Below are positions 1 to 6,013 of a DNA stretch of 12,574 bases, in pieces; the first letter of the stretch is position 1; each line of letters begins with the position of its first letter. Where the stretch lies: contig JAABVY010000107.1 in the NCBI GenBank assembly GCA_011777135.1, forward strand, positions 1 through 12,574, in the 5' to 3' direction. The stretch is from Candidatus Zixiibacteriota bacterium (GTDB lineage: Bacteria; Zixibacteria; MSB-5A5; JAABVY01). Under the pieces are notes generated by a model. That model was not told the DNA's origin, made no database searches, and saw only the letters and a program-made list of their open reading frames with translations. A program made the translations under genes and the position numbers.

Positions 1-38
1 AGCAGTCCAACAACAACTGTTGAAAAAACACCCTGCAT
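1..38 (-). CDS. N-terminus of an unidentified membrane-type protein (partial)
   Basis: Reading the minus strand from 38, an ATG opens a frame giving MQGVFSTVVVGL before the window edge cuts it. A strong ribosome binding site, AAAGGAG, lies at 54-48 with 9 bases of spacing, and a good minus-strand promoter lies upstream at 114-87. The visible residues are hydrophobic after the first few, as in a signal anchor or first membrane helix. Twelve residues are too few to name a family; short inner-membrane proteins such as SecG or TolQ/ExbB types are possible but not supported. That a gene starts here is fairly likely; its identity is unknown. Confidence 0.5.
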   Translation of the reverse strand, partial: MQGVFSTVVVGL

Positions 39-63
39 ATTATTTAACTCCTTTCAGGATTGC

Positions 64-99
64 ATATTGAAGCCAATACCAGCTTGAATATAGTTTTTT
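64..99 (+). repeat. Inverted repeat followed by a T-run, overlapping the leftward promoter
   Basis: ATATTGAAGC (64-73) and GCTTGAATAT (82-91) can pair over ten positions with a single G-G mismatch and an 8-base loop. Six T residues follow at 94-99 on the plus strand. In form this is an AT-rich intrinsic terminator for anything read rightward into the window. It also covers the -10 box and likely start site of the leftward promoter, so an operator role is an alternative. Confidence 0.35.
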
Positions 100-114
100 A
101 AAGTCAATTTTCAA
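87..114 (-). promoter_or_regulatory. Sigma70-like promoter of the leftward gene
   Basis: On the minus strand a -35 box TTGAAA (114-109) and a -10 box TATATT (92-87) are separated by 16 bases. Transcription would start near 80, giving a leader of about 40 bases before the ATG at 38. The same -10 hexamer and spacing occur at the rpsT promoter in this window, which supports both. Confidence 0.55.
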
Positions 115-118
115 GAGA

Positions 119-137
119 TTTGTGAGGGCTTCACAAA
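119..137. promoter_or_regulatory. TGTGA-type dyad operator between divergent promoters
   Basis: TTTGTGA and TCACAAA form a perfect 7-base inverted repeat around the 5-base centre GGGCT. The inner TGTGA/TCACA halves match the half-sites of the CRP/FNR family, but the CRP consensus has six central bases, not five. The site lies between the -35 boxes of the leftward (ends 114) and rightward (starts 152) promoters. Its centre is about 58 bases before the predicted argF transcription start, a distance typical of activator sites. Confidence 0.45.
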
Positions 138-151
138 CGTCATCAATCTGC

Positions 152-179
152 TTGACAGCAAACCTTTAAACAATATTTT
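152..179 (+). promoter_or_regulatory. Probable argF promoter
   Basis: A perfect -35 box TTGACA (152-157) is followed after 16 bases by TATTTT (174-179), a weaker -10 box matching four of six consensus positions. The predicted start near 186 would give argF a leader of about 34 bases. I found no clear 18-base ArgR box overlapping it, so control by arginine through ArgR is not evident. Confidence 0.5.
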
Positions 180-219
180 AGGCGATCAGAAAATGAAACA
201 GCGAAAAAGGAGAAAGGAT

Positions 220-1131
220 ATGACCAAAGATTTTCTGCAGATAACCGACTTTACGCGCGATGAGGCTATTGAGCTTTTGAAATTCTGCAAAAGGATGAAG
301 GATGGCGAGGTTGCTCCAAAACCTCTGGAGGGCAAAACCGCCGCGTGTATCTTCCACAAACCGTCCCTGCGCACCAGGATTTCTTTCGAGGTCGGCATAA
401 ATCAGCTGGGTGGAAATTCACTGTACATCACGGATAAGGAGATCGAGCTGGGAGTGCGTGAATCGATCTATGATGTGGCCAATGTGATGTCCCGTTATGT
501 CGGCCTGATCATGATCCGCACTTTTGATCATAAAAATGTCGAGGAACTGGCTGAACATGCTTCTGTGCCGGTTGTAAACGGCCTGACCGATCTTACTCAT
601 CCCTGCCAGGTCATGGGCGATATTTTCACCTATTATGAAAAGACAGGCAAATTTGAGGACCTGACTATAGCATTTCTCGGCGACGGCAATAATGTATTCA
701 ATTCCTTTTTGAACCTGTCCTGCCTTTTCAAGATGAACCTAAGGCTTGGGACCTCACCTAAAACGCTGCCCAACCAGGAGCTTATGGAGAAGGCGAAGAA
801 GGCTGGAAGGTCGAAGATCGAAATCCATCACAATCCTAAAGATGCAGTTAGCGATGCCGATATCATCTATACGGATGTGTGGGCGAGCATGGGCCAGAAA
901 CACCTGGCGGAGGAGAAGGCTAAGCTCTTGTCGGAGTTCCAGGTTAACAATGATTTGCTGAATATTGCCAAACCGGGGGTGATGGTAATGCATTGTCTTC
1001 CCGCCAACCGGGGACAGGAGATAACCGATGAGGTTATGGACGGTCCTCATTCGGTTGTTTTTGATGAGGCCGAAAATCGGCTGCATATTCAGAAAGCCAT
1101 TATGGCAACTCTGCTCGAAAATAATACCTGA
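220..1131 (+). CDS. argF: Ornithine carbamoyltransferase
   Basis: This 303-residue cytoplasmic enzyme makes citrulline from ornithine and carbamoyl phosphate in arginine synthesis; family members are usually 300-340 residues. Motifs in order are the carbamoyl-phosphate loop SLRTR (49-53; STRTR in many homologues), HPCQ (127-130), the nucleotide-fold-like GDGNNV (154-159), the ornithine-binding loop DVWASMG (219-225), and HCLPANRG around catalytic Cys259. The C-terminus ENRLHIQKAIMATLL is typical. The SMG loop and HCLPANRG favour ornithine over N-acetyl- or N-succinyl-ornithine as substrate. I chose ATG 220 because AGGAG lies 7 bases upstream at 208-212; an in-frame ATG at 193 would add nine basic residues with no such site. 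No other arg gene is in the window. An orphan lipoprotein gene follows after 27 bases. Confidence 0.93.
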   Translation: MTKDFLQITDFTRDEAIELLKFCKRMKDGEVAPKPLEGKTAACIFHKPSLRTRISFEVGINQLGGNSLYITDKEIELGVRESIYDVANVMSRYVGLIMIRTFDHKNVEELAEHASVPVVNGLTDLTHPCQVMGDIFTYYEKTGKFEDLTIAFLGDGNNVFNSFLNLSCLFKMNLRLGTSPKTLPNQELMEKAKKAGRSKIEIHHNPKDAVSDADIIYTDVWASMGQKHLAEEKAKLLSEFQVNNDLLNIAKPGVMVMHCLPANRGQEITDEVMDGPHSVVFDEAENRLHIQKAIMATLLENNT

Positions 1132-1158
1132 TATAAAACTATTGCAGGGGAGAGGGTT

Positions 1159-2022
1159 ATGTATAACAAGAAGTTTTTGGGCGTTTTAACTGTTCTTTTC
1201 GGGATCGGCTTTGTGCTACTGTTTACCATGTTCTGGGCCTGTTCATCGGATATTGTCAGCCCGATAATGGTAGAGGGAGATCTGGACGATCCCATTTTCA
1301 CCGCAGTCAGAGGCGATGTGGATGATATGGTTGATTCGATCATTCATAATATTCACAATCCGCTCACCAATCCATGGGGATTCCCGCTCGATTCATCGGA
1401 TCTCCAGGACCCAGATACTGATATCTGGTGGGGACCAATGAATCCTAATGATAGCTCTGATTATGACTACTCAGACGGCTGGCATACGATGTATGTTATT
1501 CATCTGACTGCCTCAGGCAGCGAGATCTTTTACGATAGCATGTCGTTTCTTATTGACGGCCGTCCCCTACAGAATAACTTTGCCGGCATTGACGAAATCA
1601 AATACAGGGGTTCCTACTCGCTGGATAACAGCACTGCTAATGAGGATATCACTTTGGATTTCTTAACTCGCGCTGATATAAGCGATGTCGACACTTATGT
1701 CGCCTCAGCCAGTGGGACAGGCGAGATAATCATAACTCGTTCATACGGCCAGTACGGTTCCGATGTTACAGAGGAGTTCGATTTTGATATAACATTCGGC
1801 GAAGTCGAACTGACCCGCAACTTTCTCTTTGACTGGGATTACTATAGCCGGGTTGACGGCCTGATTGAGTCTAATCTGACCTATACTGTTGAGACCACTA
1901 ACGGCGATGATACCAACATCATACAGCAGGACTGGATTATCGAGATAACTTTAAATGGCACAATTGCCGAAGTGAAGGCCACGTATAACAATATACAATG
2001 GACATTCGATCACAGCCTTTAA
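1159..2022 (+). CDS. Orphan lipoprotein, acidic, unknown function
   Basis: This 287-residue protein is not a family I recognise. It starts with a lysine-bearing hydrophobic leader ending in a lipobox-like FWAC, so Cys28 is the likely lipidated residue and Ser at +2 would suit outer-membrane sorting by the E. coli rule. The mature part is rich in Asp, Ser, Tyr and Thr. It holds a segment crowded with DSSD/DPDTD-type runs (roughly 75-105), then alternating polar and hydrophobic stretches that look like beta strands to the end. A strong GGGGAGAGG precedes ATG 1159. The gene sits 27 bases after argF and ends before an intrinsic terminator, so it is probably cotranscribed with argF, although no functional link is visible. 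Calcium binding by the acidic part is only a guess. Confidence 0.8.
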   Translation: MYNKKFLGVLTVLFGIGFVLLFTMFWACSSDIVSPIMVEGDLDDPIFTAVRGDVDDMVDSIIHNIHNPLTNPWGFPLDSSDLQDPDTDIWWGPMNPNDSSDYDYSDGWHTMYVIHLTASGSEIFYDSMSFLIDGRPLQNNFAGIDEIKYRGSYSLDNSTANEDITLDFLTRADISDVDTYVASASGTGEIIITRSYGQYGSDVTEEFDFDITFGEVELTRNFLFDWDYYSRVDGLIESNLTYTVETTNGDDTNIIQQDWIIEITLNGTIAEVKATYNNIQWTFDHSL

Positions 2023-2049
2023 AATATAGCCCAGAAATAGAATCTAAAG

Positions 2050-2075
2050 CCTCCGACTAAAGCGGGGGTTTTTTT
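2050..2075 (+). terminator. Intrinsic terminator after the argF-lipoprotein unit
   Basis: CCTCCG (2050-2055) pairs with CGGGGG (2063-2068) across a 7-base loop with one G-T wobble, and the stem can extend through flanking A/T pairs. Seven T residues follow at 2069-2075. Placed 27 bases after the lipoprotein stop codon, it closes the transcript that begins at argF. Confidence 0.8.
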
Positions 2076-2148
2076 ATTGCCGCAGATTGTTGAAAAAAAT
2101 GTTGCGGATCGAGTCCCGCTCTTATACCTTCGGAAATTCGGAGGAATA

Positions 2149-2580
2149 ATGAAAGAAGTGGCCAAATTCAGTGAATGCTTTGTCTGCGGTGAGGAGAACT
2201 CATGCGGACTGAAAGCCAGATTCTTCATGCAGGATGACGGTTCCGTGATAACTCAATACAAAGTGGAAGAGAGATTCGTCGGCTATGCCCAGATATTGCA
2301 TGGTGGAATTCTGGCTTCGCTGCTGGACGAAGTTATGATCAAGGCTGTTTTGAAAGATGGAACCCTGGCTGTGACTGCCTCTATGGAAGTCAAATTTAAG
2401 CGGCCTGTGTATGTGGATCAGGTAATTAAGCTGACCGGGAGGGTGCTAGAAAATAAAGGCCGTGTCTATAAAACCGAAGGTGAAGCCAGGGTGGATGGCG
2501 AAATTGTAGGCACTGCATCAGGAACCTATATTCAGGCGAAGGGTGAACTGGCCGATACTCTGGCGCGCTCGCTGGAGTAG
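2149..2580 (+). CDS. PaaI-family hotdog-fold acyl-CoA thioesterase
   Basis: This 143-residue protein has the length and layout of a single hotdog domain of the PaaI/YbgC-like thioesterase group, which hydrolyse acyl- or aryl-CoA thioesters in the cytoplasm. The N-terminus CFVCGEENSCGL (10-21) matches the C-x2-C/GL opening common in this subgroup. The core helix motif ILHGGILASLLDEVM (49-63) carries the family HGG signature and an acidic pair D60/E61 at the expected place. The strand VTASMEVKFKRPVY follows, as in relatives. GGAGG (2140-2144) sits 4 bases before ATG 2149. An upstream in-frame TTG at 2077 lies on the tail of the terminator and is unlikely. The substrate cannot be told from sequence. 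The gene stands alone between a terminator and an AT-rich gap. Confidence 0.85.
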   Translation: MKEVAKFSECFVCGEENSCGLKARFFMQDDGSVITQYKVEERFVGYAQILHGGILASLLDEVMIKAVLKDGTLAVTASMEVKFKRPVYVDQVIKLTGRVLENKGRVYKTEGEARVDGEIVGTASGTYIQAKGELADTLARSLE

Positions 2581-2593
2581 TGCCAATTTACAG

Positions 2594-2631
2594 AAATATG
2601 CATATTTATTCATAATTATTGAATCAATAAT
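2594..2631. repeat. Two adjacent AT-rich palindromes
   Basis: AAATATGCATATTT (2594-2607) is a perfect 14-base palindrome. ATTATTGA-A-TCAATAAT (2615-2631) is an 8-base inverted repeat around one central base. They lie just after the thioesterase gene and before a possible -10 box TATACT (2631-2636) for the rightward gene, for which I find no good -35. Protein-binding operators are more likely than hairpins because the loops are too small to fold as drawn. Confidence 0.35.
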
Positions 2632-2753
2632 ATACTTCCCACCGATTGCTCTTCTGGTCGTGCAAATCTTACAATCGCAATTGTATCAATCTGTTAACTC
2701 CCATGAGCCGATGGCTGGCAAGCCCCTATTTCATGCGCATTTCCAGCGGCACA

Positions 2754-2767
2754 GATTTTGCAAAATC
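2754..2767. repeat. Palindrome just upstream of the RNase H-like gene
   Basis: GATTTTGCAAAATC is a perfect 14-base palindrome ending 7 bases before the AGAGG ribosome binding site of the next gene. It could be an operator or act on the mRNA leader. By chance one perfect 14-base palindrome is expected about every 16 kb of even-composition DNA, so this and the one at 2594 lying within 175 bases is suggestive. Confidence 0.35.
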
Positions 2768-2784
2768 AACCCTCAGAGGTGGTT

Positions 2785-3270
2785 ATGAAAATGTACTTCT
2801 ATGGGAAATGCTTCGACGCCTTAAATGACCGCCCCGGAAAGGGAATTATCAGCATTATGCTTCCCGATCTGGGAGTTATTTATCGCACACAATTTGAGGG
2901 CAATCAAAAAGAGTGTGAATATACCGCCGCAATAATGGCGGTCAAATTCGTTGAGAAAAATAAAGACTTTCTTTCCAAACAAAAAATCCAGTTGCTTTCC
3001 GACGCCTCCCGGTTGATAGAGGAGGTAAATCACGACGCTCCAGTATCCCCGCGGGATAAAGTCTATCGCGATACCGTGCTGATGTACCTCAGGAAATTCG
3101 AGATGACGCTCTCCTGGGTGCCACGTTCGGAGAACCGTGCCGCCGGGCTCGTGCCCGACCTTCCCGCACTAAAACTCAAACTCGATCTTGATTTTGATTT
3201 TGGTCAGAAGGGTAAAGACTCCGCGCTGGGAAGCAAAAGCGGAGAAGGCGATTTATTCAGGACTGATTAA
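2785..3270 (+). CDS. RNase H-fold protein with degenerate active site
   Basis: This 161-residue protein resembles RNase HI / reverse-transcriptase-like (RVT_3) domains. The first strand is YFYG (4-7), where the family has YFDG. Next come KECEYTAAIMAV (42-53), matching the N-x-x-AEYxA helix with Glu45, then LLSDASRLIEEV (70-81), matching the second catalytic Asp strand with Asp73, and LSWVPRSENRAAG (109-121), matching the hVpRexNxxAD motif. The first Asp is Tyr and the last Asp is Gly121, so two of the four metal-binding acids appear lost and RNase H activity is doubtful. A charged tail (about 130-161) follows the fold. AGAGG (2775-2779) precedes ATG 2785 by 5 bases; ATG 2791 is a close alternative. 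The role is unknown: perhaps nucleic-acid binding without cleavage. The fold call is by motif and moderately sure. Confidence 0.6.
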   Translation: MKMYFYGKCFDALNDRPGKGIISIMLPDLGVIYRTQFEGNQKECEYTAAIMAVKFVEKNKDFLSKQKIQLLSDASRLIEEVNHDAPVSPRDKVYRDTVLMYLRKFEMTLSWVPRSENRAAGLVPDLPALKLKLDLDFDFGQKGKDSALGSKSGEGDLFRTD

Positions 3271-3301
3271 GACGAATCTCCTTTCCTTTCTCGCTTTTTT
3301 T
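3239..3301 (+). terminator. Possible terminator spanning the end of the RNase H-like gene
   Basis: AAGCGGAGAAGG inside the gene's last codons (ending at 3248) can pair with CCTTTCTCGCTT (from 3285) with two single-base bulges. Seven T residues lie at 3295-3301. The loop of about 36 bases is long and encloses the stop codon, so this is a tentative call. GGAGA (3241-3245) could instead pair with TCTCC (3277-3281). Confidence 0.35.
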
Positions 3302-3397
3302 GCTAACTCCCGACGACTCCCCAAAACATATGGAACATGTCCCGCCAATGCATGTTAAATCCTTGAACAGGCTATCGGAAATTTTTGGGAATCGAGA

Positions 3398-4510
3398 ATG
3401 ATAATAAAAAAGCTCGCACTTCTGGTTTTGACAGCATTAATCATTCCCGCAGGGATACTCAATGCCCGTCAATTTGAAGTTGAAAAGGTAAAAACATGGC
3501 CGTCACGTGCGAATATGATGGGTTCTCCGGACGCCTATATGTACATCACCCAGTATAAAAAAGTCGAAATCTTTTCATCGCCATCGAACCGTATCCTGAA
3601 CAAAAGAATCAAAGGGAATGAGAAGGTCTTTACCTCTCCGGAAGGAAATTACTGGGCGGCGTCCGAATTTGTCGACCGCTCAGCCAACCAATATAGAGTT
3701 ATAGGCCTTTCCCTGTATGCAGCGGACGGCAAAAATCTTTATTCCATCGAGGATCCCCCCGATCTGAAATTCATCCTCAATGATAGATCCCCTCATATGG
3801 TCGGTATCGAAGGGACAGAGGGATTGCCGGAAACCAATTTGAATTTCTATGACGAGTCAGGAAGGATTGTTGGTACTCATAAGCTGACCCACTACCTTGA
3901 CGGCAGATTCTGCGGGGACGGCAGCCTGTTTTTTGCCTACAGCGCTGATTCCGGCCTGTACGTTTTCAGCCCCGACGGCGATCTTCACTACAGGCTAAGC
4001 AGCGGACGAAATTACGCTGTTAATCGAAATGGCAAGCTGGTCCTGGCTTCCAACGGAGGTAACCTCAATCTTTATTTCCAGACTACCACAACCAGCTCGA
4101 CAAGTCTGAACACCTCAAAAATACGTAATATAATTATCTCGGATGATAATAGCCGGGCTATAGTGATGTCCGACGATAATGCCATATGCTTGAGCATACC
4201 CGATCTGGAGCCGGTCTGGCAATATAATCCGGTCAGCTCATACCATCATCTCAGCTCATGCGACTACGACACTGAAACAGGCAGGACGGCAATCGGAATA
4301 GCAATTGACAGCGGTCCCGACTATCCCTTTTCGGAAAGATATAATACTGGAAAAGTTTTGATTCTCGATCCGGAGGGAGAGATAATGGGTTCTGCTGATG
4401 TTTCCTATTCAAGCTGGAGCAAGGGTTTTCCCGAAGTTGAGTTCTCCGAAAACGGCAGAACTCTCTGGGTGATTTCCCACCACGACCTTTTTAAGATTAA
4501 AGTGGAATAA
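3398..4510 (+). CDS. Exported beta-propeller-like protein, unknown function
   Basis: This 370-residue protein begins with a classic Sec signal peptide: two lysines, a Leu/Ile-rich core, and likely cleavage after Ala23 (LNA|RQ). There is no lipobox cysteine, so the mature protein should be periplasmic or secreted. The mature part has repeated hydrophobic strand pairs with turns such as FTSPEGNYWA (78-87), YVFSPDGDLHY (188-198), LILDPEGEIMG (321-331) and VEFSENGRTLWVIS (347-360). The spacing and the S/D-P-(D/E)-G turns are like the blades of WD40/YVTN-type propellers, but I cannot assign a named family. The ribosome binding site is weak (GGGAA about 6 bases upstream, at 3387-3391). It stands alone, with gaps of about 127 and 197 bases either side. 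A binding or scaffold role is inferred from the fold only. Confidence 0.7.
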   Translation: MIIKKLALLVLTALIIPAGILNARQFEVEKVKTWPSRANMMGSPDAYMYITQYKKVEIFSSPSNRILNKRIKGNEKVFTSPEGNYWAASEFVDRSANQYRVIGLSLYAADGKNLYSIEDPPDLKFILNDRSPHMVGIEGTEGLPETNLNFYDESGRIVGTHKLTHYLDGRFCGDGSLFFAYSADSGLYVFSPDGDLHYRLSSGRNYAVNRNGKLVLASNGGNLNLYFQTTTTSSTSLNTSKIRNIIISDDNSRAIVMSDDNAICLSIPDLEPVWQYNPVSSYHHLSSCDYDTETGRTAIGIAIDSGPDYPFSERYNTGKVLILDPEGEIMGSADVSYSSWSKGFPEVEFSENGRTLWVISHHDLFKIKVE

Positions 4511-4525
4511 TAATATGACCTTTTT

Positions 4526-4543
4526 ATGCAAACTATTGCATTT
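4526..4543 (+). repeat. Small stem-loop after the propeller-like gene
   Basis: ATGCAA (4526-4531) and TTGCAT (4536-4541) are perfect 6-base arms around ACTA, 15 bases after the stop codon. Only three T residues follow on the plus strand, so it is at best a weak terminator. The rest of the gap 4511-4707 shows no clear promoter to me. Confidence 0.3.
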
Positions 4544-4707
4544 CAAGAGACTCTAATAGACCACCTTTCCTTTTCAATGCCTTCTTCAATTCATGCTTGT
4601 AACATGCTGCTAACCATCGGGATATAGGCTTGACCATCTACAAGCATTCAATTCTCCTAAACAGAGGCGGCATAGGCTTTGCTTCATTTTTGAACAAGGA
4701 ATTTAAC

Positions 4708-5601
4708 GTGCTGCCATTTCATTTGAACATATTGCCGCTGGAGAAGTTGATACCGGTCGAGAAGACGATATCATCAAAGATTCCAGAAATAAGAAGGGAA
4801 TTGGATCGCACCGGATATCAGGCCAATCCTCTACTTGCCATAAAAGAGGATGCTGACCGATACCTGCTCTTGAACGGCAGTAATTGTTTTGAAGCCATGC
4901 GGACATTGGGGATCAGGAATGTCATTGTGCAGGAGATCCCCGAGGAATCCGACCAGTGCCGTTTCCTTTCCTGGTATCACCTGGTGGGAAATTTCAGCGT
5001 TGAATATTTAAAGGGGCTATCCGAAGTACTCAATTGCAGTCTTGAAGAAGTTGACTATGATACTATCTGGGATCATGATGATCATCCCGTTTCCTTGACA
5101 TGCACTTTTCTTGATGGCAGGTCTTTCAGGCTGATTCCCAAATCTGAAAATCTGATCGACCGGGTTTCCTGCCTTAACAGCTTTATAGAAGCATATCAAT
5201 CCTTCAGCACGCACATGAAGATCTACCCCGATAGGATTTTTATAGAATCTTCGGAGATATTCAATCTCGGCTCGGCTCTCATTCTGCTTCCATGTTTCGG
5301 ATACAGCCAAATTTCGGAGCTGGCGCGGGCGGAGGTTCTATTTCCTCCTGATTGCCTTAATATCTATGCCGAAAATCGCGTAGTCGGGCTTGATTTTCCC
5401 CTGCAGGTGCTCAATTCCAAGGTTGATATTGAAGAGAAGAAAGAGTTTCTAAGAGAACTTCTCAGGTTTCGGATGCAGTCTGACAGATCCACTGTCTATG
5501 GTGGAAGGGTCTATTTCATGGGCAAATCCCGGCATCAAAAAGTCAGGCGGCCCGAACCAAAAGAGATTAAATCTTCCGATACAGAATTATACCTGGAATG
5601 A
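4708..5601 (+). CDS. ParB/Srx-fold protein resembling SbnI/SerK serine kinases, altered active site
   Basis: This 297-residue protein has the layout of the SbnI/SerK group, ParB-like proteins that phosphorylate free L-serine (SbnI also regulates siderophore genes). Near the N-terminus ILPLEKLIPVEK (8-19) carries Glu18 where the family has its catalytic glutamate. The next block LLLNGSNCFEAMRTLGI (53-69) corresponds to the vlDGxHRxxAlxxLG loop, but Asp is Asn56 and the His-Arg pair is Asn59-Cys60. Late in the protein VLFPPDCLNI (210-219) and LDFPLQVL match the family's FPPKtTrH and fPl segments, again without Lys, Thr and His. A basic tail of about 35 residues extends past the usual end. I chose GTG 4708 because AAGGA (4697-4701) lies 6 bases upstream; TTG 4690 and TTG 4630 are in-frame alternatives with poorer sites. 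Kinase activity is doubtful; a sensor or nucleic-acid role is possible. Confidence 0.6.
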   Translation: MLPFHLNILPLEKLIPVEKTISSKIPEIRRELDRTGYQANPLLAIKEDADRYLLLNGSNCFEAMRTLGIRNVIVQEIPEESDQCRFLSWYHLVGNFSVEYLKGLSEVLNCSLEEVDYDTIWDHDDHPVSLTCTFLDGRSFRLIPKSENLIDRVSCLNSFIEAYQSFSTHMKIYPDRIFIESSEIFNLGSALILLPCFGYSQISELARAEVLFPPDCLNIYAENRVVGLDFPLQVLNSKVDIEEKKEFLRELLRFRMQSDRSTVYGGRVYFMGKSRHQKVRRPEPKEIKSSDTELYLE

Positions 5602-5608
5602 CTGGAAG

Positions 5609-5648
5609 TAATTTATTTGGATGACAGCGCCGCTATTAGTATAAATTA
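5609..5648. terminator. Possible bidirectional terminator in the convergent gap
   Basis: TAATTTAT (5609-5616) and ATAAATTA (5641-5648) form a perfect 8-base inverted repeat just after the plus-strand stop codon and about 35 bases beyond the rpsT stop. The 24-base interior can form a small AGC/GCT stem. It lacks long T-runs, but its place between two converging genes fits transcript ending in both directions. Confidence 0.35.
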
Positions 5649-5682
5649 ACCGAAGTGCCCAAAAATCCAACAGCCCTGAAAC

Positions 5683-5952
5683 TTAAGCCTCAGCCTGCTT
5701 TTCCACATCCTGAAGCTGTTTATGCAGTTTCGAGACTTTTCTTGATACAGCATTCTTCTTGAGAACATTACGCTTTGCAGCACGGTCCATTATCTGCTGT
5801 GCCCTTCTCAGTTTCTTTTCTTTTTCTTCCCTGGACTCGGCCTGTTCGAATTCTTTTAAAGCAGTTTTTATTTTCGACTTATAAGTTCGATTTCTAAGAT
5901 TTCTTTTGGCCGAAGTCCTGATCGCTTTCTTCGTTGCCTTATGATGCGCCAA
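5683..5952 (-). CDS. rpsT: 30S ribosomal protein S20
   Basis: This 89-residue, strongly basic, helical protein binds 16S rRNA in the small ribosomal subunit. The opening MAHHKATKKAIRTSAKRNLRNR and the later RAAKRNVLKKNAVSRKVSKLHKQL match S20 closely, and the length is typical. The start codon is TTG (5952-5950), preceded by AAGAGGTG (5964-5957) with 4 bases of spacing; no ATG is available at the conserved N-terminus. E. coli rpsT is also known to use UUG and to be repressed at translation by free S20, so the same kind of control may hold here. The gene has its own strong promoter and stands alone, converging with the ParB-like gene and diverging from murJ. Confidence 0.96.
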   Translation of the reverse strand: MAHHKATKKAIRTSAKRNLRNRTYKSKIKTALKEFEQAESREEKEKKLRRAQQIMDRAAKRNVLKKNAVSRKVSKLHKQLQDVEKQAEA

Positions 5953-5985
5953 AAAACACCTCTTTCTTAAAATTTTAATCGCATT

Positions 5986-6013
5986 AATATAGACTTAAGA
6001 TTATGTTTGTCAA
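5986..6013 (-). promoter_or_regulatory. Strong rpsT promoter abutting the murJ start
   Basis: On the minus strand a perfect -35 TTGACA (6013-6008) and a -10 TATATT (5991-5986) are 16 bases apart. Transcription should begin near 5979, leaving a leader of about 27 bases before the TTG start. The -35 box ends at 6013, and murJ's ATG begins at 6014 on the other strand. Confidence 0.75.

Noticed and set aside
193..219. Longer argF start at ATG 193 adding nine residues
   Set aside because: No ribosome site precedes it, the added residues are outside the family, and AGGAG sits 7 bases before ATG 220.
39..219. ArgR (ARG box) operator near argF
   Set aside because: TTGAAT-like half-sites occur by chance in this AT-rich stretch, but no 18-base palindrome of the expected form was found at the promoter.
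220..1131. N-acetyl- or N-succinyl-ornithine carbamoyltransferase
   Set aside because: SLRTR is seen in some true ornithine enzymes (for example Thermus), and the DVWASMG and HCLPANRG segments are those of ornithine carbamoyltransferase.
2646..2828. Small gene in the gap before the RNase H-like gene
   Set aside because: No ribosome site, composition unlike a protein, and it overlaps the better-supported gene starting at 2785.
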